From positions 35,146 to 99,145 of the forward strand of contig KQ964282.1 of NCBI GenBank assembly GCA_001566295.1: a stretch of 64,000 bases of DNA, given 5' to 3'. Position 1 is the first letter of the stretch; the number at the start of each line of letters is the position of its first letter. This document shows, in pieces, positions 33,438 to 43,477 of this stretch. The DNA comes from Microdochium bolleyi (taxonomy: Eukaryota; Ascomycota; Sordariomycetes; Xylariales; Microdochiaceae). The position numbers were made by a program, and so were the translations under genes. The notes beneath the pieces were generated by a model. The model did no database searches and had not been told where the DNA came from. It saw only the letters and a program-made list of their open reading frames with translations.

Positions 33438-35106
33438 TCCCCGACATTGTCACTAGCCCTTGCAGCGCAAGAACTCTCCTGGTGTCCCCATCTCCGATTC
33501 CTGCTGTTGTACACGAGGACTAAGGGTGGAAGAATCGGGATGAGTTACGAGACAGGATTACATCAACACTGTATCATGAATTTGCTTCTCGTCACTCAAA
33601 CACTTCGATGTGGATAAGGTTGAACCCGTTTAGCAATGAAGATAATGACGATTTTTGTTGTTGGAAATATTGCTCCATTGAGTCAGTGTCACTCTGCAAT
33701 CAAGAATTGGCAGAACAGATTAGATGACCTCCGTAGGAAGTAATCTGCCCCTCGTGTGAAATGCATTTTTGTGTTACAGAGTCAACTGAATCAGCCCTGA
33801 TGGCTCCCAGGGTGTTTGAATCCCGACACGTCATGTCATATCTGGTGACTCACGGACAAAGTACGATGAACGTGTCTGACTTGGGGTAAGCTGCCCCCTT
33901 CGGCGATGACTACACACACGTTGGTATAGGCAAGAGGCGATGCGGGGATCTCAGGAGGCCCGACGAGGCGGTTTGAAAAGGTGCTCAAGTACGGTGTCAT
34001 GGATGGCATGGTGTCAGATGTGTTTGGGGCGAGATGCTGCGCCTGTGAAACACAGCCTGGGGGGAAGTGGAAGAAGGGAGACCCTGGCAGCCGACGGAAG
34101 AGATGCCAAAGTCAAGGTGTGTCTGGGGATTCTGGATGTCCTGGGATGAAGATGTGGCGTTGGGCGAGTGCCTGGAGCTGGGTGGCTGAGCTGCCAAGGG
34201 AGGGGGGCGTGCGATGTATTGGCTACTGGACGCCCAGGCGCCGAGGGGGGCTGGGGCTGAGTACCGGCGACCTTGCTGACCTCCAGGGACCTTGCCGGTC
34301 TTATCGATAGCGCCACACGCCCGCCCTGCGCCTGCCGCCTGCCGCTGGTGCCGAGAGGGGCTCTTGGAAGGTGCACCCTGCAGTCAGCCTGTGCAGGCGT
34401 TTCCCAAGGCCGCATGTCTGTTCCTGCCAGCCTGCTCCATGGCTGCATCGGGTGCGGGCCCCCACCTGCGGTCGCCAGCCTGCTCTCAGTCGGCAGCTCC
34501 CAGCCTCAACTCGCCGTCTGACCCTCACCCTCACCTCACTTCATCGCCGACGCCAGACTCTTCACCACCACCGTCGCCCACCCGGCCCGTCTTGGCTCTC
34601 TGACGCTCCGGCCGGCGACATCTCGCGCGCCAGTTCTCCGGTGCCCATAAAGGCTGCCTCCCGCGCCGCCCGTCCTCGGCCGCACCCCCGGGGCTCCCCG
34701 CACGTGGCCCTGCCTGTCAGCCGCTGCCTTCACGAGGCCCTCACGAGACCATCACCAGGACTCCCTCTCCAGACTGCTGCGCCAACGCTGAGTCGGGATG
34801 ACCGCGACCTCCGCAGTCATATACAGCTCATCCGGAGCATCTCTGACCTCGCCAACCCGCCCTGACACCTGCAAGCAACTCCAAACTGCCTACGTCCACC
34901 CGCCTTCATCTCAACTCGGCACAAACATCCCAGGCTCCTGACTCACCGTGATTGCTGCATGTAAATAAACAAAACAACAAACATCGGCGACATCAAGAAA
35001 CCAACGAGAACAGAGAGTAATCAGGAGCAACCGCAAACAACCCGCCAGCGCTTGGGCACCCGCGCTCCGTGTATATCTCCACCTGCTTTTCCTCCTCCTC
35101 CCCATC

Positions 35107-36768
35107 ATGGGAATCGACAGCACCCTCATCACCTCGTGCTTACGCAGGGTAAAGTCGGTCTTCACATCCTCCTCCTCCACTACCACAGACATGGCTGCGC
35201 CAACGGCAGAGCAGGCGGGGTCTCACCAGGACAAGCCAGGTCCCGTGCCCCAAGACCCGGTCTTGCCCGACTACCCCGTCTTTGTCGACATACCCGACGT
35301 CGACAATGTACTCTGCTGCCTGTCCGTCATCCGCCGCAACCCGGAACGTCGCATCAACATCGTCCTTACCCCTCGGCCCGTTGACTTTGCCGTCAAGCCG
35401 TACGGCACGAACCGGGACAGGATCATGCGGGAGCTCTGGAGAATCACCGACGAGCCCGACGACGGCCTACGGAACCGCCTAGCTGTCCGGCGCATCATGA
35501 CCCCTTTCGGCTCCCCGCCTGACTGGGTGAAGGATCTCGAGGACCCCATCGCCCGCGAGTACTTCCTCCGGCCAGACAAGCTCTTCCGCGACGATGACGC
35601 CAACAAGATCAAGTCCGACACCCGCCTCTACATGCAGGTCTCAGCCTACCGTTTCGCCAGCTTCCTGCGCGGCAGGGGCATCCATCATTCTCGGTACCGC
35701 TTTTTCTGGTCCGAAGATTCGATGGGCAGGGTCGCGCCGGGCATGCGCCATGCGACGCACGTGCCCGACTACACATACGGCTTTGATGACAAGCTGCTCG
35801 CAGAGCACAACGCGGCGCTCGAGATCCAAGACGATGACCAGCGCGCAAATGAGCTGCGTACATTGTGTACGACCTATGTCGAGGCCGAAAAGGGGAAATG
35901 GGCAGCCGTCGGTGTCAAGACTAGCATACTCGGTACGCTCAATGACCTGATGGAGGAGCAGAGCATGGTGTTACCTGACGACGCCGAGGTTAAGATCACA
36001 ATCGGCGGCGGATTCACGGAGGTTGTCACTTATCTCCGGAACAAGAAACTGTGGAACGAGAAAGTGCGTAGACGGGCGTGGATTACCGCCATGGCTGGAT
36101 ACATCAAGGGCGAAGGCAACATATTGGCCAACCAGTTCAACATCTCGATCGACCTGAGCTCTGCGTGGGAGTTCTTTGCCCTCGTCCAGGAAATGCAGAT
36201 CCCTACGCTGCTTGTGCCGACGGAGCTCGTCAAGGACCCTGCCTGGCGCCTCACCGAGGCCCAACTGAAAGACGTCTTCGAGGGCCACCCTGCCGTCCTT
36301 GAGGCCTTCAGCAATTTCACCTCCCAGGCCAAGGCGCTGGAGTCCATCACGCTCTTCGATTGGGTGACCGCCATCGTCCCGTATATCCTGCACCTGCTAG
36401 AGACGAGGAAGGTCGTTCCGATCATTGCGACGGAGTCATGGACGACTAGTGAACCTTTTGCGACCGATGTACCTGTCAAAGACGAGGAGGGCAAGATCAT
36501 TAGGATGGAGACGAAGATGAAGGTCCGGACGACCATGGTTCCCGTGGAAGTCAACCCTCAGCCCGAGACCATCCCACCAAGTACCGACGCGCCGTCCGTT
36601 ATGCTCAGATTTAAGGAGGCTAGCCCTGGGCAAGAAAGTTATGTCCGGATGTGCTGGACCACAAACAAGGAGCTGATTCGGCCCTTCCAAGAGGGCGAAA
36701 TCAAGCTTATGAAGGAGGACCTGGATTCGAGTCGTGATACGGTGCTTAACATGGTGGCAGTCAACTAG
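35107..36768 (+). CDS. Nucleoside hydrolase (IUNH)-fold protein with altered metal site
   Basis: 553 residues, one exon. A later ATG at 35191 is an alternative start that would drop a Ser/Thr-rich leader. The N-terminal strand VFVDIPDVDNVLC aligns with the DxDPGxDD calcium loop of inosine-uridine nucleoside hydrolases, but of the three metal Asp positions only one (Asp66) is kept; the others read Ile62 and Asn67. Further on, NQFNISIDLSSAWEFF followed by a PTLLVP strand matches the family's EFNxxxDPEAA block, and LFDWVTA near residue 417 matches the usual HDPLA region with Asp kept and His lost. The protein is longer than the ~310-residue enzymes. It is probably a fungal branch of the fold whose classical hydrolase activity is doubtful. 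The assignment is from pattern only. Confidence 0.6.
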   Translation: MGIDSTLITSCLRRVKSVFTSSSSTTTDMAAPTAEQAGSHQDKPGPVPQDPVLPDYPVFVDIPDVDNVLCCLSVIRRNPERRINIVLTPRPVDFAVKPYGTNRDRIMRELWRITDEPDDGLRNRLAVRRIMTPFGSPPDWVKDLEDPIAREYFLRPDKLFRDDDANKIKSDTRLYMQVSAYRFASFLRGRGIHHSRYRFFWSEDSMGRVAPGMRHATHVPDYTYGFDDKLLAEHNAALEIQDDDQRANELRTLCTTYVEAEKGKWAAVGVKTSILGTLNDLMEEQSMVLPDDAEVKITIGGGFTEVVTYLRNKKLWNEKVRRRAWITAMAGYIKGEGNILANQFNISIDLSSAWEFFALVQEMQIPTLLVPTELVKDPAWRLTEAQLKDVFEGHPAVLEAFSNFTSQAKALESITLFDWVTAIVPYILHLLETRKVVPIIATESWTTSEPFATDVPVKDEEGKIIRMETKMKVRTTMVPVEVNPQPETIPPSTDAPSVMLRFKEASPGQESYVRMCWTTNKELIRPFQEGEIKLMKEDLDSSRDTVLNMVAVN

Positions 36769-37968
36769 GCCAGGTTGGCAACGCGAGACAGATGGCCATT
36801 ACCCAGAATGGGCATAGACGTAGGCCACAGTCAGTTACCAAGGGTTTTCGTGTGCTGAGATGGCGAGCGCTCATTGGTGTAAATGGCGTTGATATGGCGT
36901 TGTTGATTAATGCTGACGACTGGGCCAGGTAGGGGGCAAGTTTGGTTTCTTTCTGGTTGATCTATGAAATGTCTTATCCAATTTCCGCGTTCAATACAAT
37001 CTGTAAAAGAGCTCGTGCTCTGTCCTAACACTAGTATGGGTTTTCGGCCGCAGCTGAGCGGCAAAGTGATGGGTAGCATGTGCATGCGCAATCTGGCATG
37101 GCACATAGCGGACGCTAACATTCAACGACTGTGCCAAAGTGTCAATCTCCCGTGCCGGACAGAGTGGTTGTACTGTGCCACCTACAGACAGCTATAAAGT
37201 CTCCCAGGTCGGAAGGTGGCCTCCGGCAGGCCGATAAGTCTATCAGGTACTGCATCGAGCCTTCAAGGCTAGTGCCACGGAGTTCAAGGTCTTAACGGCG
37301 TGTCACGGGAAAGCTGCATGGTCTCTTTTCAAGTTTCCGGTGTGCGAGCGGCAAAGTGCTCGATGCAATCTTTTGTGTACGCTATCATGTTTGCACACAA
37401 GCGCTTATACGCACCGAAAGAGAGTGGGCCAAATCGCGCAGTCATGTCCCACGGAGAGGCGGTGCGCTCTTCCTAGGTAATACGCAGGCTCAGGAATGGT
37501 GGAGCGTTCCACTGTCTTGCCCGCCGCGAGGATACCATTGTGACCCACCGTGGCTAAAGAAACTGATAATACGTCCACGCCTCGTCGCTCACCAGGCAGA
37601 TCTTGTCCACAGCCTAAGTGAGACAGGATCTTGAGATTCGCTAAACCCCACTGGTTGGCCTCTGCGTATTCACTTTATAGGATTGGCACGTCCGATGTGG
37701 TCGACATGTATTGCTTGACACAGCCGTAGTCTAATGATATGTGAGACGGGGCACGTGGCAGGAAATGTTTATGTGCAGGCTCATGGAGTGGATTGGGGGT
37801 ATCATGGATTGCGTACGAGATAGTGACGAGCGGATTACGAGATATCATTCTGGTCAGCTCATGGACCGAGGACGATCCAAGGACTCCCCCACGCTTTGCA
37901 AGACGTGCTCAATGTATGTAGATTGCGATGGTGATTTCTGAATCTACAGTGCGGACAGCATCAACTTA
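36769..37968. other. Intergenic, 1.2 kb
   Basis: Between the 3' ends of convergent genes. No gene, tRNA or repeat recognised. Confidence 0.55.
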
Positions 37969-40296
37969 TCAACCCAGACGGATCCGCTCCATCGCTGCTT
38001 CAACCAGTCCGACATCCCGGTCCCGTGCGGCCTCGCCGTCCATCAACCCTGGCACGAAACAAGGACCCAGATGGAGATGACGTCCGCTTCCATCCTGCAG
38101 CTCTCGAAACAGGACGGGCACAGAGCAGCCGGGAACTATGCAGATGCGATCTCCAGGGGCGGCGGCACCTGGAGCCCATCCAATCAGTCCGTTGTCGGTG
38201 GTGATGAGCTGGTACTCCACCATCGAGATCTCCATGCGTGTCATGATCATATTAATGTTATGCTCCTCCTGCGGTCCCACTCCCTTTCTACTCCCGCCGT
38301 TGTCAAGCCAGTGTAGCTCTTCAGCTGTCCAGCCAAGCCCGTCATCGTCATTGGCAAAGTGCAGTCTCATCTCTGCTCTCGACGGGTAGCCCAGCCGAGT
38401 CGAGGCAACCGTGTCATCAGTACCGCCGTTCGCGAGATCGAAGTTGCGCTGAACACGGAGAATGGCGTACAGGGCACAGAATGCGAAGGCGAAGAATGAC
38501 TTGGCCTCGTCCCGATGCGGCCGTCCGTAGGCAGATGATGGGTCGACCGCGGAGTCTTCAGTGGTAACAGAGTCGACGTGCAGCCGCATGTCGTGGAGCA
38601 GCACCCGCAGGACGTTCTTGCCGCGAGTGGTATCTATGGCACGTCCTGGCGGCAGCGATGTCGGGCTGTCACTCTCAACGGGAGCCCCGTGTAGATATGC
38701 CGCGAACGGCGGTATGAGAGCGGTGCAGATCCCAAGGCGAAACGTCTGTGCCGAGGTAATGGTGCCTGCGTCCAGAGCCCACAAGTCAAGGCTGTGCCCG
38801 TCCTTGGAGGCGCAGAGCTCCGCAGCCCGCGGCAGGCCCGCGTCGGCGTGCCAGCCCGTGGCAGACCCTGCAAGACGCCGTGGCCAGGGTTCTTCGAGGT
38901 GGTTCCAGTTAGGGACCCACGACGGGAGGAAGAGGTTGTGCGCATTGCAGAGTGCGCGGCCATACATGGAAGACCCGGGCGGGCAGTGCTCGGATCCCGC
39001 CCAGGCCAGGAACGTGCTGTCCTGACGGTCGATCCACAGCTCCCGAACGAAGTTGGTGTAGACCTCTTCCGTCGAGAGTGTGTAGTCGGGCTTCCTCTGG
39101 ACAAGTGAGAGACCCAGCAACGCGTAGATCTTGTCGCGGGGATCACCTGCACGGAGATATCGCGCCTCCAGAACCGACTGCCGCCAGTCACCCAGGCGCG
39201 CCTCCTCTGCGCTGGCAGGACTGCGACCATCATTCGCGCTCTGGGCTCGGACAAAGCGCTCGCGGGTTTCCTTCATGGTGAATGCGGATAGGCTGTGATC
39301 CTGACTGCGGATGTATTCGAGAACATCCCAGATCCCCTGTGATACTGCGGGAGGTTTGTTCTGCACTAGCCTCAGGTCGGTGAGCCATTGCACGATGCGC
39401 AACCAGTCCTCGAGATCTGATGTGGTTCTTCCGTGCCAGAGAGCTACCTTGCGAGCGCAGACAATCTCTTGCCTGATCCAGACACGTTTCCAGTAGTCGT
39501 TGAGCATCATGTGGCTCATGAGCGTCCAAGCGTGGTTGCGGAGAGAGCCTTTTTCGTGTTCCATCAGGGGTATCTTGACATCTTCTCCCACCAGCTCCCA
39601 TAAGGGGCTGTCCGGGAGGCTCGTGAATGGCGCCACAAGATCTTCTTCCTGGTTCCCTCCAGTCTCTTGGCGTGCTTGTTCCCCTTTCCGATCAAGCCTT
39701 CGGAGCTCGCACGCCAGCTCTCCAATGGCCACGACATCGCCATGCTTCTGCTCAAAGACCCCATCGAGCCAAGAGATGGTCGAGCCCGCATATCGATAGA
39801 CCTTGTCCATCATGGTCACTTGCTCGCTCTTCTCGTCCTCGTCCTCTTGGTTAATACAGATGCGGTCAACCCAAATCGGGCGGACGTAGCTTAGGTCTGC
39901 CGCCTCGCGTGCACGACGTCGCCACTCCCACAGGAGTCTGTGCAACGGGCCTGTGATGAACATCAGGTGGCCGTTGACCCTGATGAATTTGGCCCCGAAC
40001 GTGGCCAGCGGCTCGGGGCCGAACTGAGGACCCCAGACGTACGAGATGGCGTCGTACTTGTCTCGCACAGAGTCAATCGGGTGTTGCGACGTGAAACACC
40101 GTATCTCGTCCCCATGTTTCTTTGAATACCAGAATTGTGAGCTGACAAAGAGATCGATAGTCAGAAGACGAATCTCTCCCTCTGCGGTCTTCAAAGGCGA
40201 GTAGAGGGTCGGTAGAGTGTAATCAACGATGTGATCTGAGTTGCCTGATGTGCCAGCCACCGCGCTCGCGGTTTCGGGGGCCTGTCCGAGGCCCAT
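37969..40296 (-). CDS. HET-domain protein (divergent pair, left member)
   Basis: 775 residues in one exon. HET core motifs are DAISYVWGP at 82-90, IWVDRICINQED near 141, and a WIRQE variant of the third block. A 'DPRDKIYALLGL' stretch, common after the HET core, comes next, then a YTLSTEEVYTNF segment. The C-terminus has GDRICIVPGCSVPVLFREL then FVPGLMDGEA, the shared HET-protein ending. The frame is intact throughout, unlike the HET gene at 16.4 kb. It is divergent from another HET gene across 657 bp. Family members mediate heterokaryon incompatibility or act as NLR-like death effectors; here no NACHT or repeat domain is fused, so a partner protein would be needed for ligand sensing if it works that way. 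Confidence 0.9.
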   Translation of the reverse strand: MGLGQAPETASAVAGTSGNSDHIVDYTLPTLYSPLKTAEGEIRLLTIDLFVSSQFWYSKKHGDEIRCFTSQHPIDSVRDKYDAISYVWGPQFGPEPLATFGAKFIRVNGHLMFITGPLHRLLWEWRRRAREAADLSYVRPIWVDRICINQEDEDEKSEQVTMMDKVYRYAGSTISWLDGVFEQKHGDVVAIGELACELRRLDRKGEQARQETGGNQEEDLVAPFTSLPDSPLWELVGEDVKIPLMEHEKGSLRNHAWTLMSHMMLNDYWKRVWIRQEIVCARKVALWHGRTTSDLEDWLRIVQWLTDLRLVQNKPPAVSQGIWDVLEYIRSQDHSLSAFTMKETRERFVRAQSANDGRSPASAEEARLGDWRQSVLEARYLRAGDPRDKIYALLGLSLVQRKPDYTLSTEEVYTNFVRELWIDRQDSTFLAWAGSEHCPPGSSMYGRALCNAHNLFLPSWVPNWNHLEEPWPRRLAGSATGWHADAGLPRAAELCASKDGHSLDLWALDAGTITSAQTFRLGICTALIPPFAAYLHGAPVESDSPTSLPPGRAIDTTRGKNVLRVLLHDMRLHVDSVTTEDSAVDPSSAYGRPHRDEAKSFFAFAFCALYAILRVQRNFDLANGGTDDTVASTRLGYPSRAEMRLHFANDDDGLGWTAEELHWLDNGGSRKGVGPQEEHNINMIMTRMEISMVEYQLITTDNGLIGWAPGAAAPGDRICIVPGCSVPVLFRELQDGSGRHLHLGPCFVPGLMDGEAARDRDVGLVEAAMERIRLG

Positions 40297-40953
40297 TGTA
40301 AGGGTTTGTTGAGAGTCTCGTGGTGGTAGGTCAGTTCAAAGGCAGACTTGGGACAATGGCTTTCTGGAGTAAAGAGAGTCGCACAGCTTATGCATTCCCT
40401 TTTCATAGCTGTGTGCCTGCTCACGCTTGTCTGAGGATTGCTCGCTGTCAGTCAGTGTGCCTAACATAACGGTCCAAGCGCCACGCAGGGGTCCTGTGGA
40501 CACTGGCGGCGGCTGGTGATGGTGCCATGTTGCTGCATTCGTGGTCTTGGCCCCTCACTTGATCCCCTTCACTATTGTGTCGCCCCAAGGCGGCCTGCAT
40601 ACGGTGACGGATGCTGCAGATTGACCAGCCTATAGGATGCGTCTTCAAGCATGTTGGGAGGCTGTGTCGTGGCTATGCGTCAGTGGGAGCCTGAAATGCA
40701 TGCACTAACAACCAACAGCCCGTGTTCGTGCAGGTCGATCATGCCAGTTGGCCGTGCCATGCCACTTTGCGGAAGCTTTCTCTCGGAGAATCAGTCTGTC
40801 ATAAACAGGCAGTGCTGCCAGAGTGAGGATGCAGGCATTGAGTTGAGCATCGAGTCAAACTGTGCCGTGCTTAAATTCTGGCCTTGGCCCGCCAGCTTCG
40901 TTTCGTACAAAATATTGATAGCAATAACGACAACCAAATATTTCGCTCTGACA
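40297..40953. other. Shared promoter between two divergent HET genes
   Basis: 657 bp. The frame of the right-hand gene is open back to 40651, but that part is not HET-like, so it is treated as leader. Nothing else recognised. Confidence 0.55.
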
Positions 40954-43014
40954 ATGGAGAAGTTTCGCTATGCGCCGCTGCGCAAGCACGCACGGGCAAT
41001 CCGCCTTATCACCCTTCAATCTGGCGAGTCCGACGACGACATCTACGTTGAGCTGCACGATGCGCAGCTCCCTACACAAGAATCTGGGCCAGGCTCTGTT
41101 GCAAACAATACACGGCGACTACAAGACGAGACCACTTGCGTTCCGGAATATACTGCGTTATCCTACGTCTGGGGTACCGAGGTCGATCCAGGCCGCATCA
41201 CCGTCAGCCAGGGCGCTCTTACCGGCGCCCTGCATGTTACGAGAAACTTAGAGGTGGCCTTGCGAAACCTGCGGAAGCCGAGCGAGGCACGAGTCCTATG
41301 GATCGATGCAATCTGCATCAACCAGGACGACATCCACGAGAAGAGTAGACAAGTCGCCTTCATGGCCGAGGTCTACAAGCACGCACAGCCTGTCCTAGTC
41401 TGGTTAGGCGCACAGGAGGACGATGGGGAGTTTGGACTTGAAGCGCTCCACTACTGGGGGTCCCGGGTCCATCTCAACTGGGACAAAGGAGAATTCGAAG
41501 TTTCGCCCACAGCGCTGGACTCGAATAGTCCAGACCAGGCTTGTTTCACAAGTCCACAGCGCAGCAAGGAGACAGCGAAAGTCTCCCGCCGCGAGCAGCA
41601 GGCCGTCTATCGTCTCATCAATCGCGAGTGGTGGCGGCGGCTGTGGATACGGCAAGAAGTCACGACGCGAGCATGCGTCAAGGTCAGATGCGGCGACAGT
41701 GTCGAGTTCGACTTCAAAGTGGTTATGACCGGAATGGCTGTGGCAGCCCATGTCGGCTATAAACTGTCGTTGAGGGAGGGTATACGCTTCGCAAGACTGA
41801 AACAGATGCTGATAACTCTCACCGCAACAACTATCAGCTCTGCAGGATCTTATGGATTCGGGTCGTTGAGACACGCCTTGCGCGAGGTGCGTTGGCGCGA
41901 ACCTGTCGATGCCATTTACGCTATGCTTGATCTGGTGCCAGATTCCGATAAAGCACTCGGCATCATCCCGGACTACACCAAAACGACAGCGGCAGTATTC
42001 ACAGAAGTTGTCGTAAAGATGTTGGATGTCAACAAGGACGCCACGTTCCTGACGTCCTGCAATCTCTCGTCCAGGTCGATCCCAGACCTGCCCTCGTGGG
42101 TTCCGGACTGGTCGAGCCAGATCGAGACAATCCCAGTGGAAAGCGAATGGGCATCTGCAAGGATCGCACCGCACTTCCACCTGGAGGACTGTGACACATT
42201 GGCCCTAGCAGCGATACGCAAGGGCGAAGTGAGTGATGTGTGGCCGAGCCCGCCAGACTTTGGTCACAATGTCGTGGCGCACATACTCCGCATTCTTCCC
42301 CTGGACTTGTCTCAACTGTACGTTGACGGACGTAACCTGTGTAGTGCCTATGCCGAGGCATTTGCAGCCGGACTTGTCTCTGAGCGCTACAAAAATTCCG
42401 ACAGATATGCTCCCCGTGCCTTTGGGGAGCAGTTCCTCCAGTGCCTCGCCAATAACAGAAACCTCGCAGCTGTTCTTCTACATTGCCCTGAGCCTTGGCA
42501 GACGAGATTCAACAAATACCTCGCAGACGTCTTGAAAGGTCATCAAGGCAGATCATTCATCGCTACCAGGGAGGGTTACATCGGACTCGCTTCAATGGTG
42601 GCACAGCCAGGCGATATAGTATTCGTCATTTTAGGGTGCGACTCACCCATGCTCCTGCGACCCACCCTGGTATTGAACATGAAGCGGAACACTCAGAGTC
42701 CGGTGACGGTAGTCTATGAGTTGAAGTGGCTGGTGGTCGGAGACTGCTACGTGCCAGGGCTTAAGAACGGCGAGGCCATATACGGACAAACGGGTGAGGA
42801 GGATGTCAAGTTTACGCTACGTTGTGATGACGGTGAGATGGAATTGGATGGCTTGCAGCATCCGCAGACAGGCCGAATACGATGGCACCCTCGAGATATG
42901 CTACTGGATGCTGGCATAGAGGTCCAAGGAGTACTCCCGTCTAAAAGAGTGCTAGTTGCACGCGAAGCGCTTGAGAAAGCAGGTATTGAGACAGAGATGG
43001 TGAGACTCATCTAG
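40954..43014 (+). CDS. HET-domain protein (divergent pair, right member)
   Basis: 686 residues, one exon. The ATG at 40954 (MEKFRYAPLRKHARAIRLITL) was chosen because F-x-Y-x-P-L is the standard opening of this HET class; the upstream 101 codons look non-coding. HET motifs are TALSYVWGT at 67-75, LWIDAICINQDD at 115-126, and WWRRLWIRQEVT as the third block. 'DAIYAMLDLVPDSD' and 'DYTKTTAAVFTEVV' follow in the typical order, then a C-terminal GDIVFVILGCDSPMLLRP and YVPGLKNGEA. Same domain layout as the neighbour at 37969, but the two are clearly diverged, so this is an old duplication or separate recruitment. A role in nonself recognition is inferred. Confidence 0.91.
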   Translation: MEKFRYAPLRKHARAIRLITLQSGESDDDIYVELHDAQLPTQESGPGSVANNTRRLQDETTCVPEYTALSYVWGTEVDPGRITVSQGALTGALHVTRNLEVALRNLRKPSEARVLWIDAICINQDDIHEKSRQVAFMAEVYKHAQPVLVWLGAQEDDGEFGLEALHYWGSRVHLNWDKGEFEVSPTALDSNSPDQACFTSPQRSKETAKVSRREQQAVYRLINREWWRRLWIRQEVTTRACVKVRCGDSVEFDFKVVMTGMAVAAHVGYKLSLREGIRFARLKQMLITLTATTISSAGSYGFGSLRHALREVRWREPVDAIYAMLDLVPDSDKALGIIPDYTKTTAAVFTEVVVKMLDVNKDATFLTSCNLSSRSIPDLPSWVPDWSSQIETIPVESEWASARIAPHFHLEDCDTLALAAIRKGEVSDVWPSPPDFGHNVVAHILRILPLDLSQLYVDGRNLCSAYAEAFAAGLVSERYKNSDRYAPRAFGEQFLQCLANNRNLAAVLLHCPEPWQTRFNKYLADVLKGHQGRSFIATREGYIGLASMVAQPGDIVFVILGCDSPMLLRPTLVLNMKRNTQSPVTVVYELKWLVVGDCYVPGLKNGEAIYGQTGEEDVKFTLRCDDGEMELDGLQHPQTGRIRWHPRDMLLDAGIEVQGVLPSKRVLVAREALEKAGIETEMVRLI

Positions 43015-43477
43015 TTGATAGAACCTAAGTAAGAGTGGAACGGGCCTTGAAATGAAACACGCATGTTGCAACTTATGGTGCTTCGTGACTAATCTGTCCT
43101 TCTTGTTCCTGACGAATCCAACTAAATTCTGAACGGTTTACAAACAGTTGAGACTTATAAAAATAGGCAGGCAGACAAGGCCCGGGTCGTTGCCAAAAAA
43201 ATCCTAACAGCACTGTTGGGACGAGCAGGCACTTTAGAGCTAACAAAGAGGAACCCGCTCATTGTGCCTACCGCCCATTGTGCCTACCATGAATATGCCC
43301 AATATGTCACGTCAGATAATCGTCTGTGGCCAGGTCGAGATTAGGCTCCGAGGTTTGAACATCAAGAACAGGGCTTTGCATATGAACGAACATGTCTATA
43401 TATCATCTGATGAGATACTGTATATATTGCTAACAATTCAAGGTACATGGAGAGTCCAAATCGGCAACCGACACCTT
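43015..43477. other. Intergenic, 463 bp
   Basis: A/T-richer spacer between convergent 3' ends. Includes a direct duplication of GTGCCTACC (43263 and 43279), the second copy 16 bp on. No gene seen. Confidence 0.5.

Larger units (their letters stand above)
29421..35106. other. Gene-poor region of about 5.7 kb
   Basis: No gene I can defend. The longest frames (for example minus strand 31010-31633, 207 residues) have no motif and no splice-consistent extension. Composition alternates between GC-normal and A/T-rich parts (about 32.8-33.9 kb). A pair of 26-bp near-identical sequences at 32255 and 33412 hints at a degraded dispersed repeat. The last ~0.7 kb is C/T-rich and probably the leader and promoter of the next gene. 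Confidence 0.45.

Noticed and set aside
34371..34865. 164-residue frame before the nucleoside hydrolase-fold gene
   Set aside because: Arg/Pro/Ser/His low-complexity composition typical of C/T-rich leader DNA read by chance.
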